A stretch of 64,000 nucleotides of DNA from Herbinix hemicellulosilytica (lineage in GTDB: Bacteria > Bacillota > Clostridia > Lachnospirales > Lachnospiraceae): contig NZ_CVTD020000024.1 in the NCBI RefSeq assembly GCF_002904165.1, positions 1 through 64,000 on the forward strand, written 5' to 3'. Below, piece by piece: positions 45,893 through 55,160 of the stretch. The translations under genes and the position numbers were made by a program. The notes under the pieces were generated by a model. It did not search any database. It saw only the letters and a list, made by a program, of their open reading frames with translations, and had not been told where the DNA came from. Each line of letters begins with the position of its first letter. Position 1 is the first letter of the stretch.

Positions 45893-46751
45893 GTCCCGTG
45901 AAGACCGCATGAAGATGATTGACAGAGAAGAAAAGAAACTGAGCATCACAAAGCAAGCCGAACTGTTGGGAATTAACCGTACAAGCCTTTACTACAAGCC
46001 GGTTCCAGTAAATGATGAGGAATACCTGATTAAGCGTATTATTGATGAGATTTACACGGCTCATCCGGAGTATGGCTACCGCAGGATGACGAATATCCTG
46101 AACCGGGATTATCACATTCATATCAATCGAAAGCGAACCCGGCGTTACATGAGGGAAATGGGGATCCATGGTTTCTGTCCTGGACCTAATCTTAGCAAAC
46201 GTCTGCATGGCAAGTATTTGTATCCGTATTTGCTGAGAGGCTTGAATATTGATCATCCAAACCAGGTATGGTCTATAGACATAACATACTGCCGGATGAA
46301 ACGTGGTTTTATGTACATGGTAGCCATTATAGACTGGTATTCCCGGTATATTGTTGGATTTGAGTTATCAAATACTTTGGAAAGGACATTTGTATTAGAG
46401 GCAATAAAAAAGGCGATCAAACGGTACGGGAAACCTGAAATTATGAACAGTGACCAAGGTTCACAGTTTACCAGTGATGATTACATAAACTTACTAAAAA
46501 GTAACAATATAAAAATTTCAATGGATGGGAAAGGAAGAGCACTGGATAACCAAAGGATAGAGCGCTTCTTTCGATCTTACAAGTGGGAAAAGCTTTATCT
46601 TGAGGATTGCGAAACAGGGCACCAACTCCGGCAGATTACCAGGGATTATGTTGAATATTATAACAACCGGAGACCTCATCAGTCGTTAGACTACAAAACG
46701 CCAGCAGAGTATTATTTCGGGGTTTACAAACAGTTTCAGGCAGTCGTATAA
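45804..46751 (+). CDS. IS3-family transposase OrfB (copy 2)
   Basis: 315-codon frame identical to 23019-23966, with an intact DDE triad. It lies in the +1 frame relative to orfA and is probably expressed from within the overlap, as for copy 1. Confidence 0.92.
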   Translation: MKRRRTNCLSKLDNFHMRLPGLKKNLADSKSREDRMKMIDREEKKLSITKQAELLGINRTSLYYKPVPVNDEEYLIKRIIDEIYTAHPEYGYRRMTNILNRDYHIHINRKRTRRYMREMGIHGFCPGPNLSKRLHGKYLYPYLLRGLNIDHPNQVWSIDITYCRMKRGFMYMVAIIDWYSRYIVGFELSNTLERTFVLEAIKKAIKRYGKPEIMNSDQGSQFTSDDYINLLKSNNIKISMDGKGRALDNQRIERFFRSYKWEKLYLEDCETGHQLRQITRDYVEYYNNRRPHQSLDYKTPAEYYFGVYKQFQAVV

Positions 46752-46987
46752 AACCTTGGGGCTCTGCCCCAAACCCCGTCCTCGCCGGAAGGCAGCCGGT
46801 CTGTCATGACAGACCGGAAAGAAAAATGATGTATGTGTATTGGATGTCAAGGGTCAAGATGAACTCGCTTACGCTCGCCCTTGACATCCTCAGACATAGT
46901 AAATAAATGTAAAATATAGAAATTTAAAGAAAGGAGAATCTAACTTAGAAAAGCTGAAAAATTGTCTTGACAATGGGGGGCATTATA

Positions 46988-47177
46988 CAATATCACAGGT
47001 TGAAGTATCCGCAGCATTGCCTCCGGCCCCATATGTGACACTGATAAAATCCGGCTTAAGGTCTTTTAAATCATCCAGGGTTTTATAAATTGTATCTATC
47101 GGGCTGGTTTTCTTGGGCGGAAATACCTCAAATGAAAAGACTACCTTATTTTTCCCAAACAATGATGATATCCGCAT
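46988..47177 (-). pseudogene. metF: metF, N-terminal fragment (interrupted by IS3)
   Basis: Encodes the first 62 residues of methylenetetrahydrofolate reductase (VFSFEVFPPKKTSPID, DFISVTYGAGGN with the conserved Thr-Tyr-Gly-Ala-Gly-Gly). The original frame ends at the insertion after TSTCDI; a stop codon arises at once within the IS end. The start has a ribosome site (AAAGGAG). Only a short peptide can be made. Confidence 0.93.
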
Positions 47178-47304
47178 AAAGATGCTCCTTTCCTGCCGAT
47201 GAAAAACTTTTTAACCAATTAAACAGGTAAGACATAATCCGGTCAAACTAAAAAAACTTTTAAATATTGTAGCTTTTGTGCCAGATTATGTCAAGAAAAG
47301 AAGC

Positions 47305-47586
47305 TTAATATAGCTCCCTTTCTATACCAACGATTTCCCCTTCCGTATTCCCTTCCACAAATCCTATTACGGTATCTATAATTTTATCCGCATGGGCATT
47401 GCTAGTTGTTACGCACGCAAACCCCAGAACAATACTTTGGTGAATATCCTGGTTTTCAACTTCTGAGATTGACACATTAAATTTATTTCTGACTTTTGAA
47501 CATAAGCTTTTTACTATCATTCTTTTTTCTTTTAAGGAATGGACCCAAGGTACGTAAATTTTAATTTTAACTATTCCCACTACCAT
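47305..47586 (-). CDS. DUF503 family protein (YlxP-like)
   Basis: 93 aa, full length for DUF503. The pattern KIYVPWVHSLKEKRMIVKSLCSKVRNKFNVSISEVENQD and the later GFACVT match YlxP. In many Firmicutes ylxP sits between infB and rbfA; here it is alone, so this may be a paralogue. Function not established. The ATG follows GAGGAAAAG. Confidence 0.9.
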   Translation of the reverse strand: MVVGIVKIKIYVPWVHSLKEKRMIVKSLCSKVRNKFNVSISEVENQDIHQSIVLGFACVTTSNAHADKIIDTVIGFVEGNTEGEIVGIERELY

Positions 47587-47792
47587 AACTTTTCCTCTAT
47601 TCTAAAAATATTTATACCCACAAATTTACTATTTGTACTAAGTTAAGTCAAATGTATTTTTTATATTGTACTTTATTTAAAGTCTGCATCGACATACGAT
47701 TTATATACATAAATGAATAAGCATTATATTATTGCACAAATTATCTATCAAAGAGCATTTAGTTTAATATCAACCATATTAAGGGATATAGT

Positions 47793-48731
47793 ATGAATAC
47801 GGAAAAAAGATTAACAAAAGCCTATAAAGAAGCTACTATTGAATATTTTGACAAAGATTCAAAATATATTATCTTTAGCGATATACACCGCGGTGACGAC
47901 AGTGTATCCGATGAATTTGCCCGTAATCAGGCGATTTTTCTTCATGCCCTGAATCATTATTACAATAACGGCTATATTTTGGTGGAAGCCGGGGACGGGG
48001 ATGAATTATGGGAACATAAGAATTTTAAACATATCCGCCTTGCCCATAAAGATGTTTTTATAGCTATGAAAAAATTTCATGATGAAGGACGGCTCAGAAT
48101 CCTTTACGGAAATCACAATATATTTCTGAAAAATTTGGATTATGTACGGAATAATTATTACCAATTTTATGACGAATACGAGCAAAAAAAGGTAGATCTT
48201 TTTAAAGGTTTAAAACCTATTGAAGCACTGGTTTTAAAACACCGCGTAACCGATCAGGAAATTTTAATTGTCCACGGCCATCAGGGAGATTTTATTAATG
48301 ACCAGTTCTGGTATGTATCCATGCTTCTTTTACGCTACTTTTGGAGGTTCTTGCATGTCGTCGGTTTTGAAAACCCTTCCAGTCCCGCCAGGAATATGTA
48401 CAAAAGGCATAAGGTCGAAAAAAATTATAACAAATGGATAAAAAAACATAAAATTATGTTAATCTGTGGCCATACCCACAGGGCTAAATTCCCCAAAAAA
48501 GGCGAACTTCCGTATTTTAATACCGGCTGCTGCATTAATACCAGAGGTATTCCGGGTATCGAAATCGCAAACGATCAAGTTTTGATGGTCGACTGGAGAA
48601 TAAAAGCCGATGACAGTGGAGTCATGCATATAGAAAGAACCGTGGTAAGAGGGCCGGAACCTATAGAAATTTATGATATAAGGAACACAAACATTAACAC
48701 CGTAAAAACCCCTACCATGCAAATGCAATAA
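47793..48731 (+). CDS. Calcineurin-like metallophosphoesterase
   Basis: 312 aa. All metal-binding motifs of the superfamily are present in order: IFSDIHRGD, EAGDGDELWE, LYGNHN, IVHGHQGDF and CGHTHRA. The layout resembles LpxH/UDP-diacylglucosamine-type and related phosphoesterases, but the substrate cannot be named. No signal peptide or membrane segment. It is 134 bp upstream of the alpha/beta hydrolase and may or may not share its transcript. Confidence 0.88.
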   Translation: MNTEKRLTKAYKEATIEYFDKDSKYIIFSDIHRGDDSVSDEFARNQAIFLHALNHYYNNGYILVEAGDGDELWEHKNFKHIRLAHKDVFIAMKKFHDEGRLRILYGNHNIFLKNLDYVRNNYYQFYDEYEQKKVDLFKGLKPIEALVLKHRVTDQEILIVHGHQGDFINDQFWYVSMLLLRYFWRFLHVVGFENPSSPARNMYKRHKVEKNYNKWIKKHKIMLICGHTHRAKFPKKGELPYFNTGCCINTRGIPGIEIANDQVLMVDWRIKADDSGVMHIERTVVRGPEPIEIYDIRNTNINTVKTPTMQMQ

Positions 48732-48865
48732 CCTGGATTTAACGGATAAAATCAAGGCATTATTTTTAAAATACCCATATAATATAATTAGAGAAGAAAC
48801 TTTACTTAAAATTTGTATTGAGTTATAATGATGACTAAAGTACAAAGCATCAGAGGAATACAGCC

Positions 48866-49636
48866 ATGAAGATGAATATAGATAATTATTCGATAAATTA
48901 TAAAATTACCGGTCATGGAGAAACGGTTGTCATATTGCAGGGCTGGGGAACAAGTATGGACTTGTATGATACCATAGCCGGCTCTATTAATTCTCATTAC
49001 AGGGTTATTCAGCTTGATTTTCCCGGCTTTGGTCAAAGCGATGAGCCTAAAGAGCCCTGGTCGGTAGACGATTATGCCGATTTTGTGTTGAAATTTTTAA
49101 ATAAATTGGAGGTTAAGGAAGCCTCCTTTATAGGCCATTCCTACGGTGGCCGGGTTATCATAAAACTGGCAAGCAGGGATAGCCTTCCTATAAAAATAAA
49201 TAAATTAGTTTTGATAGACAGTGCGGGAATTTTACCGAAAAAAACATTTAAGCAAAAGGTTAGAATTAAAATATTTAAGACGGTAAACCGCTTATCCCGC
49301 ACAAAGCTAGCCCAAGCCTTTTTCAAAGATGCAATAGAAAGCTGGAAAAGCAAACAAGGTTCTGCCGATTACCGTAATGCCTCCCCGATTATGAGGCAGT
49401 GTCTTGTTAAGGCGGTAAACGAAGATCTTACAGCTTATCTTAGTAAAATAAAGGCAGAAACCTTACTTATTTGGGGTGATAAGGATACTGCAACCCCGAT
49501 TAGTGATGCCTACATAATGGAAAAGGCCATCCCCAATGCAGGCCTGGTTGTGCTTAAAGGTGCGGGGCATTATTCTTTTCTTGATCAACCTTATATATTT
49601 GACCGGGTTATGAAATCATATTTTAAAATAAGCTAA
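48866..49636 (+). CDS. Alpha/beta hydrolase
   Basis: 256 aa. The oxyanion region is VILQGWGTSMDLYD, the nucleophile Ser is in FIGHSYGGRV, the acid Asp in IWGDKDTATP and the His in GAGHYSFLDQP, so the triad is complete. No signal peptide. It is followed after 25 bp by the MurF-like gene and probably starts that operon. A thioesterase, esterase or amidase role linked to cell-wall precursors is possible but unproven. Confidence 0.88.
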   Translation: MKMNIDNYSINYKITGHGETVVILQGWGTSMDLYDTIAGSINSHYRVIQLDFPGFGQSDEPKEPWSVDDYADFVLKFLNKLEVKEASFIGHSYGGRVIIKLASRDSLPIKINKLVLIDSAGILPKKTFKQKVRIKIFKTVNRLSRTKLAQAFFKDAIESWKSKQGSADYRNASPIMRQCLVKAVNEDLTAYLSKIKAETLLIWGDKDTATPISDAYIMEKAIPNAGLVVLKGAGHYSFLDQPYIFDRVMKSYFKIS

Positions 49637-49661
49637 TAATATACGGAACGGAGCCTATAAA

Positions 49662-51251
49662 ATGGAATTTATAGATTATATATATTTAGTTAACCTTATT
49701 GTTGTCATTTTATCTTTTATTTTTGTGCTGAGATATAATCTCCATATGTTTCAGCTTAACGGTTATAAAAACAAAGTACATTTAAGGTGGCTTAAGATAA
49801 ACAGACAAAAACAGGCCATTCTTGTAATTTTTCTGGTAAGTGCGGTACTTGCGGCAGTTGCCCGTATTTTCGCCCTTGCCCTTTTGATGTTAATAGGATC
49901 ATTTATAGTATTACTATATTATTATATCTTAAGCAAAGCCAAGGCAAAGAAAAAACTGGTTTATACAAACAGGGTAAAAAGATTGATTGCTACAAATTTA
50001 ATACTGGCAGTTATTTTAACCGGATTAATATTTCCCGCAACAACATTGACCGATTTTACTTTTATCCGGAAGGCTGTCCTAGGTGCAACACTGGTTAATC
50101 TAATTGAACCCTTGTTGGTAATCTTATCAAATATATTAAATAAGCCTATCGAAAAAAGTATTAACAATTATTATATAAATGATGCAAAAAAAATCCTCAA
50201 ACAGTGTCCCAACCTGCTGGTTATAGGTATAACCGGCAGCTATGGAAAAACCAGTGTCAAGCATTTTCTTTCCGCTTTACTTCAGGCAAAATACAATGTG
50301 CTTATGACCCCAGAAAGTTATAATACTCCCATGGGTGTCGTTAAAACAATAAGATCCGGCTTAAAACCGGTCTATGACATCTTTGTATGTGAAATGGGGG
50401 CAAGAAATATAGGGGATATAAAGGAAATCTGTGATATAGTAAGTCCCACCCATGGAATAATCACCTCAATCGGCCCTCAGCATCTGGAATCCTTTAAAAC
50501 TATAGATAACATAATCAAAACAAAATTTGAGTTGGCCGATGCCTTGCCCAAAGAAGGCCTTATATTCCTTAACGGTGATAACGAATATATTAAAAATAAA
50601 GAAGGACTAAACCATCCCATTTATTACGGTATAGATAATCCGAATGTGGATTACCGTGCCGTTGATATAACGGTATCCTCAAAAGGAACGGAGTTTACGG
50701 TCATTTCTCCAAAAAAAGAAGAAGTCCGTTTCCAGACGAAGCTTTTGGGGCGCCACAATGTAGTTAACATAGTCGGTGCTATTGCCGTATCAAACACCCT
50801 GGGTATTCCTTTAGAAGACCTTATTATACCCGTAAGAAGATTGCAGCCGGTACAGCACAGGTTGCAGCTGATTGAAAAAGGAAGCAATATAACCATAATT
50901 GACGATGCCTTTAATTCCAACCCTGCCGGCTCTAAGGCAGCTTTAGATACCCTTGCCCTGTTTGACGGATTAAGAATCCTTATTACCCCCGGCATGGTTG
51001 AACTGGGAGACAAGGAGGATTATTATAACAAAGAATTCGGAAGACAGGCGGCTGTAAGCTGCGATTATGTAATCCTTGTCGGCAAAAGGCAGACCCAGGC
51101 AATCCGTGAAGGCCTTATAAGTGAAGGGTTTGACGAATCAAAGCTTTATATTACCGATTATTTTGATGATGCAATAAATCACGCTTATAATATTCATACG
51201 GATAAACATAAATATATACTGCTTGAAAATGATTTACCGGATAATTATTGA
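49662..51251 (+). CDS. Membrane-anchored Mur ligase, MurF-like
   Basis: 529 aa. The first 165 residues hold about five hydrophobic segments instead of the normal MurF substrate-binding domain. The rest is a Mur-ligase ATPase and C-terminal domain closest to MurF: GITGSYGKTSVKHFLSALL (P-loop), TPESYNTPMGVV, CEMGARNIGDIKEI and DDAFNSNPAGSKAALDTL. MurF adds D-Ala-D-Ala to the UDP-MurNAc-tripeptide. Located 13 bp before a D-Ala-D-Ala ligase gene, it fits that chemistry. A standard soluble MurF presumably exists elsewhere. Confidence 0.85.
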   Translation: MEFIDYIYLVNLIVVILSFIFVLRYNLHMFQLNGYKNKVHLRWLKINRQKQAILVIFLVSAVLAAVARIFALALLMLIGSFIVLLYYYILSKAKAKKKLVYTNRVKRLIATNLILAVILTGLIFPATTLTDFTFIRKAVLGATLVNLIEPLLVILSNILNKPIEKSINNYYINDAKKILKQCPNLLVIGITGSYGKTSVKHFLSALLQAKYNVLMTPESYNTPMGVVKTIRSGLKPVYDIFVCEMGARNIGDIKEICDIVSPTHGIITSIGPQHLESFKTIDNIIKTKFELADALPKEGLIFLNGDNEYIKNKEGLNHPIYYGIDNPNVDYRAVDITVSSKGTEFTVISPKKEEVRFQTKLLGRHNVVNIVGAIAVSNTLGIPLEDLIIPVRRLQPVQHRLQLIEKGSNITIIDDAFNSNPAGSKAALDTLALFDGLRILITPGMVELGDKEDYYNKEFGRQAAVSCDYVILVGKRQTQAIREGLISEGFDESKLYITDYFDDAINHAYNIHTDKHKYILLENDLPDNY

Positions 51252-51264
51252 GAGGAGATTTGAT

Positions 51265-52449
51265 ATGAAAATTAAAGTAGCGGTTATGTTCGGTGGCAAA
51301 AGTGTTGAACATGAAGTTTCAGTAATCTCTGGAATACAGGCTATTGCAAATATGGATAAGGATAAATACGATATTATCCCCGTATATATAACCAAACAGA
51401 ATGAAATGTACATAGGAGACGCCGTAGGCGACATTGAGGCTTATAAAAATATAGATAACTTACTTAAAAACAGCCGCCGGGTTATTATGGTGAGTGACAA
51501 GGGCCAGGTAAAGCTAATATCCTATCCCATGAAACTGTTTAAAAAACCTGAAGAGATAATTATAGATGTTGCCTTCCCCATTGTTCACGGTACCAACGTA
51601 GAAGACGGCACCCTGCAGGGTTATCTTAAAACCCTGGGTATTCCCTTTGTCGGTTGCGATGTCACCGCTTCAGCAATCGGAATGGACAAATACTATATGA
51701 AAGCCATTTTAAAGGACTGCGGTATTCCTGTTTTAGACTGCCTTACCTTTACTACAGGTGATTATAAAAATATTGACAAAATTATTGAAGATATTGAAAA
51801 TGCATTCTCCTATCCCGTTATTGTAAAACCGGTGAATTTAGGTTCCAGTGTAGGTATTAAAATGGCAAACAATAAAGATGAATTAATTTCTGCCATAGAC
51901 GATGCTTTCCTTTATGCCAATAAAATCCTTGTAGAACATGGTATTAAGAATTTAAGAGAAATAAATTGTGCCGTTTTAGGCGATTTCAACGAAGCCATAG
52001 CATCGGAGTGTGAAGAGCCTCTTCGTAATTCAGATATTTTAAGTTATGAAGACAAGTATCTTTCAAACGCAAAGGGTGGCTCCAAAGGTATGGCAAGCGT
52101 TTCAAGAAAAATACCGGCAGAGTTATCTGAGGAAATGAGAGAAAAAATCCGGTCCATGGCCGTAAAAGCATTTAAACATCTCGGATGTAACGGAGTAGCA
52201 AGAATAGATTTTATAATAGATAAAGATACCGGAAACCTCTACTTTAATGAAATAAATACAATCCCCGGTTCTCTAGCATTTTATTTGTGGGAGCCTGTAG
52301 GTATTCCTTATAAGGAACTCTTAAGCAGGCTGATTGAACTTGCTTTAAAAAGAAAAAGGGAAGAAGAAAACATAACGTTTTCTTTTGATACCAATATATT
52401 AAATATGTCTTCTTTCGGAGGTTTAAAAGGAGCCAAAAATGGTAAATAG
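51265..52449 (+). CDS. ddl: D-alanine--D-alanine ligase-like ATP-grasp enzyme
   Basis: 394 aa from the ATG at 51265, after AGAGGAG; the frame opens at 51223 within the previous gene. Motifs: VMFGGKSVEHEVSVISG, FPIVHGTNVEDGTLQGYL, PVIVKPVNLGSSVGI and the metal site YFNEINTIPGS. The segment SYEDKYLS keeps the Tyr that marks D-Ala-D-Ala rather than D-Ala-D-lactate ligases. The C-terminus is about 25 residues longer than usual. Its end overlaps the dipeptidase start by 11 bp. Confidence 0.88.
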   Translation: MKIKVAVMFGGKSVEHEVSVISGIQAIANMDKDKYDIIPVYITKQNEMYIGDAVGDIEAYKNIDNLLKNSRRVIMVSDKGQVKLISYPMKLFKKPEEIIIDVAFPIVHGTNVEDGTLQGYLKTLGIPFVGCDVTASAIGMDKYYMKAILKDCGIPVLDCLTFTTGDYKNIDKIIEDIENAFSYPVIVKPVNLGSSVGIKMANNKDELISAIDDAFLYANKILVEHGIKNLREINCAVLGDFNEAIASECEEPLRNSDILSYEDKYLSNAKGGSKGMASVSRKIPAELSEEMREKIRSMAVKAFKHLGCNGVARIDFIIDKDTGNLYFNEINTIPGSLAFYLWEPVGIPYKELLSRLIELALKRKREEENITFSFDTNILNMSSFGGLKGAKNGK

Positions 52450-53149
52450 CCGCATCCTTGATAATCCTATACCAAATATGGATTTGCCGGAAAAATGGAC
52501 TGAAAACGGTTTTATCTTATCCAAATTGGTATTGATTGATGAAAACATGGGATTTATTATAGATTTGCAGTATCCCAAAATGAATTTTAAAAATACTTTT
52601 AATAAATGCCTGGTTCGGGAGGAATTACTCGAAAGGTTAAAAATTGCTCAAAGCTTCCTGCCCGAAGGTTACAGGTTTAAAATATACGATGCCTGGCGCC
52701 CTATTAAGCTGCAGGAAGAATTATATGAAGTTTATTCCTCTCTTTTAATAGAAAAATATAATTTAAACGCTCTTTCGGATAGTGAAAAAGAAAAAATTTT
52801 GTCCGGGTTTATATCACCACCGGTTCATGAAAGGGACAATCCGCCTGTACATACAACAGGCGGTGCCATAGATTTGACTATAGTGGACCCAGACGGAAAT
52901 GAATTAAATATGGGAACGGCATTTGACGAATTTTCCGATAAGACTCATACCGCATACTTTGAGAATACCGATGAAATTGACATCAAACTCAACCGTAGAA
53001 TGTTATATAACTCCATGATAAAAGCCGGCTTTACCAATCTGCCTACTGAATGGTGGCACTACGATTACGGTGATAAATTCTGGGCTTATTATAATAAATC
53101 AAAAACATTATATAGGGGAGTATTTACAAAAGAGGAGCTAAATTTATGA
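52439..53149 (+). CDS. D-Ala-D-Ala dipeptidase, VanX-type (M15D)
   Basis: 236 aa. Zinc and catalytic residues of VanX-type peptidases are all visible: the Arg of IYDAWRPIKLQ, His and Asp of VHTTGGAIDLTI (H-x6-D), and Glu plus His of TEWWHYDYGD. Such enzymes split free D-Ala-D-Ala. No signal peptide. AAAGGAG inside the ddl end serves as ribosome site, and its stop overlaps the next start (ATGA), so translation of the three genes is coupled. Confidence 0.9.
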   Translation: MVNSRILDNPIPNMDLPEKWTENGFILSKLVLIDENMGFIIDLQYPKMNFKNTFNKCLVREELLERLKIAQSFLPEGYRFKIYDAWRPIKLQEELYEVYSSLLIEKYNLNALSDSEKEKILSGFISPPVHERDNPPVHTTGGAIDLTIVDPDGNELNMGTAFDEFSDKTHTAYFENTDEIDIKLNRRMLYNSMIKAGFTNLPTEWWHYDYGDKFWAYYNKSKTLYRGVFTKEELNL

Positions 53150-54297
53150 AAAACAAATCAGAATTCTACCATAACAATAAATTAATTTATAAAAAAAGCA
53201 AAAAGCGAATGATGGCATTTCTTATTATAGGTACCACTCTTATATGGATTATATTACTGCTCTTAAAAATTTTTATATGGGGTTTGAATTTTAGTGATTT
53301 GCTGGATGATATAACTGCCAACATACTTGGCATACTTCCGCCCCTGCTGATTTTTAACTTTGCTTATGAAAAACTGACGCAGGATATATCGGCTATAGAA
53401 ATGTCTGAGCAGATTACCGAAACCCTTATGAGCGACCCGGAAACCATTGCTTTATTTACCAAAGAACAAAGGCAGGGATTTATCAATTCAACCATAGCCT
53501 CCCTGGTCGATCAAAGGGCGTGTGCCATGGTCCAGGGATGCCTGGAACCATATCTGAATACCGATAATTCATTTAATATTCGGACATACTTTGATTACAA
53601 CATACAGCTTTTACATGACATTCCCCAAAACAACATTTTTAATCCTGCCGATTATTTCTTTTTATCGGAAACATTGCAATATAATATCTGTTACATAAAC
53701 TCCAAGACAGATGAAGACTTGCCTAATGAATTTTGTGCCGGTTTCTTTTTCGACATTGAAAATCTTGATTATGCTTTAAGGACCGGAAAAGGCAAATCCT
53801 GCTGCGACGATCATATTCCCTTCATATTCAGGGAACAGCTCAAAATAAAACGGGAAGACCTTGATAAGATTATTAATTTACCTGAGAATGAACTTAACGA
53901 TTTTATTAAATCGTTTGTTAAACTCAAAATAAAAATAGACAATGAACCTGCAGAAATCCGAAAAATTATTGTTGACCAAACATGTATTAAGGTTCTCTTC
54001 TATTCCAATCATATGGCCAAAAAGAACGGGCATTCCGTAAGAATCCTGTTCCATATGGCTCAGCTTTGGAACAGTGAGTTTCAAGTGGCTCTCAGCGTTC
54101 CCACATATTCACCCAAGATTCAGTTAAGTTACCAGCCGGATAAAATGGCTGTGGAGATGTATTCATTTTTCAGTGACAGTATTGAATCCTCGGTAGGTAA
54201 CGCTTTTGAAAAAGACCACGGTATGTATAATGTGATTGTAAATAATAAATGGATTTATCCGATGAGCGGAATGGTATTTACCATTAAAAAAATATAG
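53146..54297 (+). CDS. Unknown membrane-anchored protein in the MurF/Ddl/VanX group
   Basis: 383 aa. Two hydrophobic segments near the N-terminus (about 22-46 and 55-75) are followed by a soluble domain of about 300 residues that I do not recognise. Its C-terminal part is beta-rich. Its ATG overlaps the dipeptidase stop (ATGA), so it is part of that operon. It could be a sensor or anchoring partner; no known catalytic motif is seen. Confidence 0.7.
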   Translation: MKNKSEFYHNNKLIYKKSKKRMMAFLIIGTTLIWIILLLLKIFIWGLNFSDLLDDITANILGILPPLLIFNFAYEKLTQDISAIEMSEQITETLMSDPETIALFTKEQRQGFINSTIASLVDQRACAMVQGCLEPYLNTDNSFNIRTYFDYNIQLLHDIPQNNIFNPADYFFLSETLQYNICYINSKTDEDLPNEFCAGFFFDIENLDYALRTGKGKSCCDDHIPFIFREQLKIKREDLDKIINLPENELNDFIKSFVKLKIKIDNEPAEIRKIIVDQTCIKVLFYSNHMAKKNGHSVRILFHMAQLWNSEFQVALSVPTYSPKIQLSYQPDKMAVEMYSFFSDSIESSVGNAFEKDHGMYNVIVNNKWIYPMSGMVFTIKKI

Positions 54298-54357
54298 TTA
54301 TTACTTTATAAATAAGATCAAATGTAGGGCTTCAATCGTATGTGGAGTAAATTCAAA

Positions 54358-54395
54358 GGGATATGGGTATAACCGTGAAGTTATATCCATATCCC
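54358..54395. terminator. Two-way terminator after the MurF/Ddl/VanX group
   Basis: A 16-bp stem (one G-T pair) GGGATATGGGTATAAC with a CGTGAA loop and its complement, between convergent genes. Contains GGTATAACCG, the motif shared with other intergenic hairpins here. Confidence 0.8.
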
Positions 54396-54471
54396 ATTTA
54401 TTATTGTCAATCCTTATATATTTTCCCTGTCAATATTATCTTTTTATTATACGTACGTTTAATATTATATC

Positions 54472-54978
54472 TTAATATTTCTCATAATGAACCTTAGAAG
54501 GATCATACCGGTCCACAAATTTATTTTCCTGACCTTCTGCCGGATATCCGATAGGAATCACACAAAACGGCTTTAACTTCTTACCTAACCCGAATATATT
54601 TCTTATATAGTCCATTCTGTCTTCTATAGGGGCAACTCCTAGCCATACGGCTCCCAAACCAAGATAGGCGGCTTCCAGTAAGATATTTTGGGTTGCAGCC
54701 CCCAGGTCCTGTTCCCAATGATGTTTATATCTCATTCTGTCTTCATTGCCTAATACAACAATAGCCAAAGGGGCTTCGGCAACCATTTTCGAATATGGGC
54801 TAAGTTCAGCCAGTTTCCTAAGGTTTTCTTTATCCTGTACAACTATAAATTCCCACGGTTGCTGATTAACCGCAGATGGTGCCTGCATAGCTGCTCTTAA
54901 AATTTTGTCTATTTTTTCCTGTTCTACCGCCTGTTCTTTATACTTCCGAATACTTCTTCTGTTAAAAATGGCATCCAT
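54472..54978 (-). CDS. Nitroreductase-family protein
   Basis: 168 aa. Typical FMN-dependent nitroreductase regions: MDAIFNRRSIRKYKEQAVEQEKI, AMQAPSAVNQQPWEFIVV, the central GAATQNILLEAAYLGLGAVWLG and the terminal FCVIPIGYPAE. It should reduce nitro compounds, quinones or flavins with NAD(P)H as a homodimer. The ATG follows AAGGAGG. Single-gene unit. Confidence 0.93.
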   Translation of the reverse strand: MDAIFNRRSIRKYKEQAVEQEKIDKILRAAMQAPSAVNQQPWEFIVVQDKENLRKLAELSPYSKMVAEAPLAIVVLGNEDRMRYKHHWEQDLGAATQNILLEAAYLGLGAVWLGVAPIEDRMDYIRNIFGLGKKLKPFCVIPIGYPAEGQENKFVDRYDPSKVHYEKY

Positions 54979-55160
54979 ATAAATTCCTCCTTAACCATTC
55001 CTATATTCTAAAACAGCCGTAATTTAACTCTTATGTAATTTGATATATCAAATTATACCATAAAGGATATAAAACTAAAAATAAATTAATAATTACTAAT
55101 AAATTTTCAAATCCTTTTCATACTAATAATAAAATAATATTTAGTAAAGGAGATACAGCA

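Larger units (their letters stand above)
45541..46987 (+). mobile_element. IS3-family insertion sequence, copy 2 (1447 bp), inside metF
   Basis: Identical to 22756-24202, offset by exactly 22785. It is flanked by a 3-bp direct repeat CAA (45538-45540 and 46988-46990), as expected for IS3 transposition. The transposase genes run opposite to metF. The complete identity of both copies points to recent transposition. Confidence 0.96.

Noticed and set aside
47178-47304. SAM or other methionine riboswitch before metF
   Set aside because: No long paired structure with a terminator is visible in this short, AT-rich region.
51265-53149. Full VanHAX-type glycopeptide resistance cluster
   Set aside because: The ligase keeps the Tyr loop of D-Ala-D-Ala ligases and no VanH-type dehydrogenase or VanRS pair is present, so resistance cannot be claimed.
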